From Candidatus Cloacimonadota bacterium (GTDB lineage: Bacteria > Cloacimonadota > Cloacimonadia > Cloacimonadales > TCS61): DNA of 11,088 nucleotides. The position numbers and the translations under genes are program-made. This document shows positions 5,680 through 11,088 of the stretch, piece after piece (positions within the stretch are counted from its first letter, which is position 1; each line of letters begins with the position of its first letter). A model generated the notes under the pieces. That model was not told where the DNA came from and made no database searches. It saw nothing but the letters and a program-made list of their open reading frames with translations. The stretch lies in contig DAOUVH010000013.1 of NCBI GenBank assembly GCA_030667725.1, positions 1-11,088 on the forward strand. The letters are read 5' to 3'.

Positions 5680-6579
5680 ATGATCAAGAATTTTGAACAA
5701 TTACTGGCAAAAGTTAAAGAAATGGAAAACAAGACAGTTGTAATTGCTGCCGCACATACTTCATCGGCCATAGATGCCGCTATAATGGCAAAGAAAGAGA
5801 ATATTGCCGATAGCTTACTTGTTGGAAATAAACAGTTTATAAATAAGTATTTGCACGATAATGCTTATGAATTTGTGAACGATTTCACTATCATTGATAC
5901 TGGTAAAGATCTAGATTTGGCTGCAGCAGAATCCGTTAAATCTATCAGAGATGGGAAAGCAGATATTTTACTAAAAGGGAAATGCGCTACCGCAATTCTT
6001 ATCAAAGCTGTATTAGATAAAAAAACAGGATTGAGAACAGGTGAAAATCTTAGTGATGTACTTGTTTATGAACATCCTGAAAAGCTGGTTTTATTGAGTG
6101 ATGGCGGGATTAATCTTTATCCTGGTGTGGAAGAAAAAATTTCAATCATTAATAATGCTGTAAAAGTTAGTCATGCTTTAGATAATCCAAAACCTAAAGT
6201 TGCACTTCTAGCTGCTGTTGAGGTTGTAAATCCCAAAATGCCGGCTACGGTTGATGCAAATATTATTACCGAAATTTATAAAAAAAATCAGGTTAAGGAC
6301 TGTATTGTTGAAGGACCAATTGCTCTTGATGGTGCAATAAGTAAAATGGCAGCAAAAGCAAAGGGAATTGAATCGGAAGTTGCTGGAAATGCCGATGTGC
6401 TTATTGTCCCCAATATTGAAGCGGGTAATATCTTTGGCAAAATTCTCACTTATTATTGTAATTATAGAGTGGCTCATGTTGTTATGGGAGCTATAGTGCC
6501 AATTATTATTGCTTCTCGTGTTGATACAGCAGAGACTAAAATGCTTTCAATGGCTTTGGGAGTGTTAAGTGCAAAATGA
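5680..6579 (+). CDS. ptb: Phosphate butyryltransferase (phosphate acetyl/butyryl transferase family)
   Basis: The enzyme exchanges CoA for phosphate on acyl-CoA (butyryl-CoA or branched/short-chain relatives), giving an acyl phosphate for ATP synthesis by a kinase. The 299-residue length fits Ptb rather than the longer Pta. Characteristic stretches are VVIAAAHTSSAIDAA near the N-terminus, DILLKGKCATA, the C-terminal VEGPIALDGAISKMAAKAKGI, VAGNADVLIVPNIEAGN, and PIIIASRVDTAETKMLS. I chose the ATG at 5680, which has GGGAG five bases upstream; a frame four codons longer would need a TTG. No butyrate kinase (buk), the usual neighbour, is present. rlmH follows after 27 bases. Substrate preference among butyryl, isobutyryl, propionyl and acetyl groups cannot be decided from sequence by eye. 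Confidence 0.88.
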   Translation: MIKNFEQLLAKVKEMENKTVVIAAAHTSSAIDAAIMAKKENIADSLLVGNKQFINKYLHDNAYEFVNDFTIIDTGKDLDLAAAESVKSIRDGKADILLKGKCATAILIKAVLDKKTGLRTGENLSDVLVYEHPEKLVLLSDGGINLYPGVEEKISIINNAVKVSHALDNPKPKVALLAAVEVVNPKMPATVDANIITEIYKKNQVKDCIVEGPIALDGAISKMAAKAKGIESEVAGNADVLIVPNIEAGNIFGKILTYYCNYRVAHVVMGAIVPIIIASRVDTAETKMLSMALGVLSAK

Positions 6580-6606
6580 TCTCTTAAAAAATCATTGTAA
6601 TTTAAT

Positions 6607-7074
6607 ATGAAAATAAAAATAATATGCTTAGGAAAAACTAAACAAAAATTCATAGAAGAAGGAATTAAAGAATATCAGATAAGAATTTCCAAATATACCA
6701 AATTAGATTGGCAAATATTACCTGATGTAAAATTAACAGGAAGCAAAACAATAGAAATAGTAAAAGATCAGGAAGCAGAAATATTAGAAAAGAACTTTCC
6801 AACATCATCTTTCATTATTGTTCTGGATGAGACTGGGAAAGAATTTTCTTCTGAGAAAATTGCTAAGTTTATAGAAGATAAATTAACTTTTGGGAAAGAT
6901 CTTATCTTTGTAATTGGTGGCGTTTATGGTCTTTCTAAAAGAATATTAAAAAGAGCAGATCTAGTATTAAGTTTTTCCAGGTTCACATTTACACATCAGA
7001 TGATTCGATTTCTATTAGTAGAACAGTTATATCGTTCATTTACAATCATCAAAAATAAGAAATATCATTATTAA
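6607..7074 (+). CDS. rlmH: 23S rRNA (pseudouridine-1915-N3)-methyltransferase
   Basis: RlmH is a small dimeric SPOUT methyltransferase that methylates N3 of pseudouridine 1915 in helix 69 of 23S rRNA, using SAM. At 155 residues it matches the E. coli enzyme length. Visible family blocks are LDETGKEFSSEKIAKFI (about 74-90), the SAM-binding knot FVIGGVYGLSKR, LSFSRFTFTHQMIRFLLVEQLYRSF and the C-terminal KYHY. No Shine-Dalgarno is evident before the ATG, where the leader is AT-rich; a 27-bp gap to ptb allows cotranscription. Base composition appears somewhat more A-rich than in the flanking genes, but not enough to argue for transfer. Confidence 0.95.
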   Translation: MKIKIICLGKTKQKFIEEGIKEYQIRISKYTKLDWQILPDVKLTGSKTIEIVKDQEAEILEKNFPTSSFIIVLDETGKEFSSEKIAKFIEDKLTFGKDLIFVIGGVYGLSKRILKRADLVLSFSRFTFTHQMIRFLLVEQLYRSFTIIKNKKYHY

Positions 7075-7169
7075 TAATTTGTATTTGTTTATAGAATAAG
7101 AAATACATTTTATGTAATAAATATAATTTGCTTTTTAATAAAGATGAAATAGGTTTTAACAAAAATAAT

Positions 7170-7176
7170 GGAGGAG
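7170..7176 (+). promoter_or_regulatory. Shine-Dalgarno GGAGGAG that decides the trxB start
   Basis: GGAGGAG is the strongest ribosome-binding site on this strand. It begins at the last base of the upstream ATG (7168) and ends three bases before the in-frame TTG at 7180; its GGAGG core is five bases from that TTG. This favours TTG at 7180 as the real start and argues against the ATG at 7168. Confidence 0.55.
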
Positions 7177-7179
7177 AAG

Positions 7180-8118
7180 TTGGAAAATAAAATGGATTTT
7201 GATGTTGCAATAATCGGTGGTGGTCCAGCAGGACTTGCAGCTGCCGTTTATGCTGCCCGTGGTGGGATGAAAACAGTTATTTTTGAAAAAGCACTTGTTG
7301 GTGGTCAAATTACTACAACGGCTGATGTGGAAAATTATCCTGGCTTTGAAGATAATATGTCCGGATTTGATATAGCGGATAAAATGAGAATGCAGGCAGA
7401 GAAATTTGGAACAGAGATCAAACAGGAAAATATTAAATCAATTAAATTGGATAATATAAATAAATTAGTTGAAACAGATTCGAATAAATACAATGTAAAA
7501 TCAGTGATTTTAGCGACCGGAGCTAATCCTCGTAAGCTTGGAGTTCAAGGGGAAGCAAAATATACAGGTCGCGGTGTCTCATATTGTGCAACGTGCGATG
7601 GTGCACTTTATAGGGATAAAACCGTTGCTGTAGTTGGTGGGGGAGATTCAGCCGTAGAAGAGGCAATATTCCTAACTAAATTTGCAAAAAAAGTATATAT
7701 CATTCATCGAAGAGATGAGCTTCGTGCTGTTAAATTAATTCGTCAAAGAGCATTTGAAAACGATAAGATCGAAATCATTTGGGATTCAATTGTCAAAGAG
7801 GTAAAAGGTGGAGATTTTATTGAGAAAGTTGAGTTGCATAATAAAAAAACAAAGGAAATCAGTGAGCTTGAATTGGATGGTATATTTATTTATGTTGGAA
7901 TAATTCCTAATAATGAATTAGTAAAATCAGTTGTGGATCTAGACGAACAAGGATTTATTTTAACTGATGAAACAATGGGCACAAAAATACCCGGATTATA
8001 TGCAGCAGGAGATGTTGTACACAAGGTCTTAAGACAGGTTGTCACAGCTGCATCAGATGGGGCAACTGCTGCATTTTCTGCTGAAAAATGGACTGAAGAA
8101 AATAAAGATAAATTTTAA
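7180..8118 (+). CDS. trxB: Thioredoxin reductase (NADPH, FAD)
   Basis: This low-molecular-weight flavoenzyme passes electrons from NADPH through FAD and a redox disulfide to thioredoxin. Using the 312-residue form, the FAD site is GGGPAG (13-18), the active site is CATC (136-139) followed by DG, the NADPH site is GGGDSA (153-158), and HRRDELR (from 166) carries the arginines that read the NADPH 2'-phosphate. The C-terminal FAD motif GLYAAGDV and the RQVVTAASDGATAA helix are present. The start is open: ATG 7168 places the strong GGAGGAG inside the gene, TTG 7180 is well spaced from it, and ATG 7192 is too distant. I chose TTG 7180. The 105-bp AT-rich gap after rlmH includes a lone TATAAT at 7122-7127 with no convincing -35 partner. 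A terminator follows the stop. No thioredoxin gene is in view. Confidence 0.95.
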   Translation: MENKMDFDVAIIGGGPAGLAAAVYAARGGMKTVIFEKALVGGQITTTADVENYPGFEDNMSGFDIADKMRMQAEKFGTEIKQENIKSIKLDNINKLVETDSNKYNVKSVILATGANPRKLGVQGEAKYTGRGVSYCATCDGALYRDKTVAVVGGGDSAVEEAIFLTKFAKKVYIIHRRDELRAVKLIRQRAFENDKIEIIWDSIVKEVKGGDFIEKVELHNKKTKEISELELDGIFIYVGIIPNNELVKSVVDLDEQGFILTDETMGTKIPGLYAAGDVVHKVLRQVVTAASDGATAAFSAEKWTEENKDKF

Positions 8119-8139
8119 AAAGATAGTCACTATAAAAAT

Positions 8140-8172
8140 AGGGCATCCTTTTCAGGATGCCCTGTGTTTTTT
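8140..8172. terminator. Bidirectional intrinsic terminator between trxB and the convergent 88-aa gene
   Basis: A 10-bp perfect stem (AGGGCATCCT with its complement, 8140-8149 and 8154-8163) encloses a 4-base loop. On the plus strand it is followed by GTG and six T; on the minus strand by TATTTTTATA with a GAAA tetraloop. It lies in the 68-bp gap between convergent genes, so it probably ends transcription from both sides. Confidence 0.85.
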
Positions 8173-8186
8173 ACAAATAAAAAGAA

Positions 8187-8453
8187 TTAAGCTGCTATAA
8201 AATCTACAATTTCTTCTCCCTCAACATATAAAAATTTTGGATTTTCAGGGGGACCGTTTTTCTTGATCTTATCGCTATCGGCATCTTCTACATATCGCCA
8301 AATCTCCCATGACTCACCAGCACCATCTATACAGAATGTAATCTTCTTACTTATGAAATCCTCAATAATGAATTGAATTGAAGAGAGTGGCTCAGCTTTT
8401 GTAACCGGAATGCAGAATTTCTTTCTGTCGTAAACGTATTTCCCCATTGTCAT
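8187..8453 (-). CDS. Small hypothetical protein, 88 residues
   Basis: I do not recognise this protein. It has no signal peptide or membrane segment and looks like a soluble mixed alpha/beta protein. It has two cysteines (in FCIPVT and TFCIDG), an acidic middle (YVEDADSD), a GPPENP turn and a hydrophobic acidic C-terminus (YVEGEEIVDFIAA). It is very likely real: a full GGAGG lies seven bases before the ATG at 8453, the start follows the upstream stop by 14 bases, and a bidirectional terminator lies after its stop. As last gene of the mrdA-rodA run it may be cotranscribed with envelope genes, but its sequence does not suggest an envelope location. Confidence 0.8.
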   Translation of the reverse strand: MTMGKYVYDRKKFCIPVTKAEPLSSIQFIIEDFISKKITFCIDGAGESWEIWRYVEDADSDKIKKNGPPENPKFLYVEGEEIVDFIAA

Positions 8454-8467
8454 TTCTTGTCCTCCAT

Positions 8468-9043
8468 CTATTTTTGAATTCTATAAACTGCGTAACTTTC
8501 GACATCATCCAACCAGTACATCTTATCAGATTTTTTGGGTATTGAAATAATTATTCTACCAAATCTGGCAGTACTTTTTAAGAAACCACTGGTAATATCT
8601 ATCTGAGTCCAATCTTGTTTTGGAAGTCCATTCTCACTGAATTTGCTAACTCTTTTTCCTTTTGAATCGAAGGCTAGAAATCGAATAGTGATAGATTGAT
8701 TTGAATTGTAATTAGTTTTTACAAATAATCGCGAGTAATATACATGATCAGCATCAATCGGGAAAGCATCAGAAATAATATTTATATTGTTTTGTGGATG
8801 TTTTACTTCTAAGCTCTTTGAACCAGTATGAGGGTTTTCATTATCCCAAGAGATATAATCGAATGTGTCTTCTAACAGGAACCAGCCATCCGGAAGTTTC
8901 TGTGGATCATACTCTCCGTCTTCAAAGCCGGCATTATAAACTTTGTTTTCCTTATCATTGATATCTTCTTCTGAAAAATCCATTACTGAACCAAAAAAAC
9001 AACTGGATAGGACAACTAATAAAGCGATAATAATTTTTTCCAT
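8468..9043 (-). CDS. Lipoprotein with carbohydrate-binding-like beta-sandwich domain
   Basis: The 191-residue protein starts with a lipoprotein signal peptide ending in LSSC (Cys15). The following Phe, not Asp, would favour the outer membrane under the E. coli sorting rule. The mature part opens with NAGFEDGE (37-44) and PDGW (51-54), then WDNENPHTGSKSLEV, and closes with WLDDVE (177-182). This opening, HSG/HTG-SL middle and DDV ending are typical of galactose-binding-like jelly-roll domains such as the CBM4/9/22 type, so sugar or glycan binding is a reasonable guess. I see no catalytic domain. The ATG at 9043 has AAGG eight bases upstream and lies 10 bases after the rodA stop; a longer frame would overlap rodA and hide the signal peptide. 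Location after mrdA-rodA suggests an envelope role. Confidence 0.78.
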   Translation of the reverse strand: MEKIIIALLVVLSSCFFGSVMDFSEEDINDKENKVYNAGFEDGEYDPQKLPDGWFLLEDTFDYISWDNENPHTGSKSLEVKHPQNNINIISDAFPIDADHVYYSRLFVKTNYNSNQSITIRFLAFDSKGKRVSKFSENGLPKQDWTQIDITSGFLKSTARFGRIIISIPKKSDKMYWLDDVESYAVYRIQK

Positions 9044-9053
9044 AATAACATCC

Positions 9054-10262
9054 TTAAGCAAAAATGCTTCGTTCATTTAAATACTTTAAAATAAAACCGA
9101 TTGCAGTTACGTTGATCAAAAGATTGGAACCACCATAACTTAAAAATGGCAGAGGAATTCCTGTTGTCGGCACAATACCCAGATTCATTCCGATATTAAT
9201 AAAGATCTGGAAAGTGAGATATGCTAAAATTCCAACAGATACAAATCGGTATTCTTTCCGTTTTATTTTTCTAATGCTCTTTGCGATTTTATATAGGAAC
9301 AAAAAATATATAAGCAAAATAAATGTGCAACCAAAAAAACCAAATTCTTCACCAATAACAGAAAAAATGAAATCTGTATGATGTTCTGGCAAGAAATTCA
9401 TATTCTTTTGCGTACCCATTAAGAAACCCTTTCCAAACAATCCACCAGAACCTATTGCTATCTTTGATTGAATGATCTGATAACCTGCACCAAAAGGATC
9501 TCGCATCGGATTGATGAAAGTTAATATCCTATTTTGCTGGTAATCTTTCAGGTTGTTCCAGAATATTGGAGTAATAAAAAAAATGAACGTGTTTAAAGCA
9601 ATAACAAAACCAATTATCACTTTATCTAAATTACTCCGATATAGAATATATGTTAATAATAGAATATAGACAATAAATATCCAGATCGAAAAAGAAAAAG
9701 TAATACTTAATATTGGGCTTACTATGAGTATGAGATAGAATTTGGGGAGATCAGATACAAGGAGGATGGAAAATAGAATTACTAAAAAAATTAACGCTGT
9801 TCCCAGATCTGGCTCAAGCATAACTAGAATAATGGGAACTAACATAACAGTAAAAGCACGAAGAAGGATTTGTCCATCACTCAGAAGTGGTTTAGAAATG
9901 AATTTTGAAATAGTCAAAATCGTGAATAACTTTGCGAATTCAGAAGGTTGAAAATTAATCAGACCTAAACTTATCCATCTATGAGAACCTTTGATTTCCG
10001 GTAAAAAAAGAACCCAGATTAATAAAAGTATTGTGATAATATATACGGGAAAGATAGATACATCAATTATTGCGTTTGGGATTTTTATAACTAAAAATAA
10101 GATAAACATAGAAATAATAATCCAGATAAACTGTTTAAGATAGTAGTTGTCAAACAGAAAATCATCAGCGATTCTGGTTGAAGATGCAGTATAGATCGAG
10201 ACTATTCCTATAACCATTAGAATAACTAGTAGTCCAAAAATTGTCCATTCAAATCTCTTCAT
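9054..10262 (-). CDS. rodA: Rod-shape-determining protein RodA (SEDS peptidoglycan glycosyltransferase)
   Basis: RodA polymerises lipid II into glycan strands during side-wall growth, working with PBP2. The 402-residue protein has about ten hydrophobic segments, usual for SEDS proteins. Family motifs are GSHRWI (92-97), QPSEFAK (105-111), EPDLGTA (150-156), QQNR (242-245), the GSGGLFGKG block (271-279), PEHHTDFIF (292-300) with Asp297 at the position of the putative catalytic Asp of E. coli RodA (Asp262), and TTGIPLPFLSYGGS near the C-terminus. The ATG overlaps the mrdA stop as ATGA, giving tight coupling with its cognate transpeptidase; this neighbour separates it from FtsW. The coding sequence is full length with no missing motif. 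Confidence 0.95.
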   Translation of the reverse strand: MKRFEWTIFGLLVILMVIGIVSIYTASSTRIADDFLFDNYYLKQFIWIIISMFILFLVIKIPNAIIDVSIFPVYIITILLLIWVLFLPEIKGSHRWISLGLINFQPSEFAKLFTILTISKFISKPLLSDGQILLRAFTVMLVPIILVMLEPDLGTALIFLVILFSILLVSDLPKFYLILIVSPILSITFSFSIWIFIVYILLLTYILYRSNLDKVIIGFVIALNTFIFFITPIFWNNLKDYQQNRILTFINPMRDPFGAGYQIIQSKIAIGSGGLFGKGFLMGTQKNMNFLPEHHTDFIFSVIGEEFGFFGCTFILLIYFLFLYKIAKSIRKIKRKEYRFVSVGILAYLTFQIFINIGMNLGIVPTTGIPLPFLSYGGSNLLINVTAIGFILKYLNERSIFA

Positions 10263-11088
10263 TCCATAATTCCATAATAATAATTAATAAGTTTTCGTGC
10301 AATTGGAGCGCTAACGCTTCCACCATGTCCACCATTTTCAACAAAAACATCAAATCCTATTTCAAATTTATCACATTTGGCATAACCGCTAAACCAGGAG
10401 TGTGTTTCTTTTCCCATATGATTCTCGGCAGATCCTGTTTTACCGTAAACCATTATGTGTCCAATACTGGCGGCGGTTCCAGTTCCATAACTTTCGTTCA
10501 CTGTTTTATATAGTGAACTCTGTATTAACTTAAGTGTTGCTTCAGATATTGGCAGCTGTTTTTCTCCAACAATGTTTTTATACGTTTCCTCTGCTTCAAT
10601 CCTTTTGTCCAACAAATGAGGTTGTTTCCAAACACCATCATTTCCAAGAGCTGAATAGTACGCACAAATTTGTAGTGGAGTTACCAATATTTCTCCCTGT
10701 CCGATAGCTAGATTCACTTTATGACCTAATATTCCAACAAATTTTCCATAATTATCAATATACCATTTGCGGGAAGGGAAAAAACCTTTACGTTCACCGG
10801 GAAGATCAATGCCGGTACGAGTTGAGATATAGCTTTGTTTAGTATATCTATTGAGTTGTTCAAGTGAGAATCGTGTGGAGAGATCATAGAAAAACACATC
10901 GCAGGAATATTTTATAGCATCCTCTACAGCAAGATGACCGTGTCCTTTTTCTAGCCAGCACTTAAAGTATCTGTTACCAAACCACATACCTCCCGCACAA
11001 TTTGTAAGTTTTGTATTGGGATCAATTACCTTTTCTTCAAGTCCAAGACTTGCTAATATGGGTTTGTATACAGATCCGGGTGGGTAAG
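10259..11088 (-). CDS. mrdA: Penicillin-binding protein 2, C-terminal transpeptidase part (5' end outside window)
   Basis: The frame enters from the right edge and 275 residues are visible, covering most of the transpeptidase domain. Three catalytic motifs are present: YPPGSVYK with the acylated Ser (SxxK), SCD in KYSCDVFFY (the SxN/SxD motif), and KTG in VYGKTGSAEN. Other PBP2 marks are a Cys-Gly-Gly stretch, YFKCWLEKGHG and GIDLPGE. The enzyme cross-links peptidoglycan during elongation and is a target of beta-lactams. The N-terminal membrane anchor and dimerisation domain lie beyond the window, as would mreC/mreD if the usual operon order holds. It overlaps rodA by four bases (ATGA). An internal ATG at 10987 should not be taken as the start, since it lies after the catalytic serine. 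Confidence 0.95.
   Translation of the reverse strand, partial: YPPGSVYKPILASLGLEEKVIDPNTKLTNCAGGMWFGNRYFKCWLEKGHGHLAVEDAIKYSCDVFFYDLSTRFSLEQLNRYTKQSYISTRTGIDLPGERKGFFPSRKWYIDNYGKFVGILGHKVNLAIGQGEILVTPLQICAYYSALGNDGVWKQPHLLDKRIEAEETYKNIVGEKQLPISEATLKLIQSSLYKTVNESYGTGTAASIGHIMVYGKTGSAENHMGKETHSWFSGYAKCDKFEIGFDVFVENGGHGGSVSAPIARKLINYYYGIME

Noticed and set aside
6208..6477. Minus-strand open frame of 89 codons within ptb
   Set aside because: It lies wholly inside a well-conserved gene on the other strand, has low-complexity Asn/Ile-rich composition and no recognisable domain.
6575..6596. AATGAT/ATCATT inverted repeat after ptb as a terminator
   Set aside because: Only six A/T-rich pairs with a 10-base loop and no T run; too weak to call.
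7122..7127. TATAAT upstream of trxB as a promoter
   Set aside because: No -35-like hexamer at suitable spacing; such hexamers are frequent in AT-rich gaps.
10241..10513. Plus-strand open frame of 90 codons over the mrdA/rodA junction
   Set aside because: It is antisense to the conserved transpeptidase and SEDS genes and shows no domain features; a shadow frame.

Overview
The window reads as an AT-rich bacterial chromosome segment made of housekeeping and cell-envelope genes. Coding is dense, with many 4-base start/stop overlaps. I see no phage, insertion sequence, CRISPR array, tRNA or rRNA. Two lipoproteins, RodA/PBP2, an FtsEX-like pair and clear Shine-Dalgarno sequences in front of most genes suggest a diderm. 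A lipoprotein resembling DUF4837 and the general protein style point to the FCB superphylum, possibly Cloacimonadota. That placement is an inference from protein character, not a proven assignment.

Layout. Positions 1-5501 are a minus-strand run. In transcription order it holds a membrane-anchored coiled-coil M23 peptidase, xseB, ispA, a strong hairpin, dut, a TrmN6-like methyltransferase, an FtsE-like ATPase, an FtsX-like permease, pgsA, and a lipoprotein cut by the window edge. A divergent regulatory region of about 180 bp (5502-5679) carries a perfect 9-bp inverted repeat. Positions 5680-8118 are plus-strand: phosphate butyryltransferase (ptb), rlmH and trxB. A bidirectional terminator at 8140-8172 separates trxB from the convergent minus-strand block at 8187-11088. 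In transcription order that block is the 3' part of mrdA (PBP2), rodA, a lipoprotein with a carbohydrate-binding-like beta-sandwich domain, and a small unknown protein.

How the genes fit together. Two blocks concern the envelope. mrdA-rodA is the elongasome transpeptidase/glycosyltransferase pair. FtsEX-like, pgsA and the M23 peptidase concern division, phospholipid synthesis and peptidoglycan cleavage. ispA supplies farnesyl diphosphate for the lipid carrier. dut, xseB, rlmH and the methyltransferase serve nucleotide, DNA and RNA upkeep; trxB is redox; ptb is acyl-phosphate/acyl-CoA metabolism.

The most unusual item is the FtsE-like ATPase at 1684-2301. It keeps the ABC fold layout but has lost or changed nearly every catalytic residue (Walker A Lys to Arg, LSGGQ to LSSSS, Walker B Glu to Asp, no H-loop His), yet the frame is open and it is translationally coupled to FtsX. 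I found no gene cluster that looks like a wholly new system such as defence or secretion.
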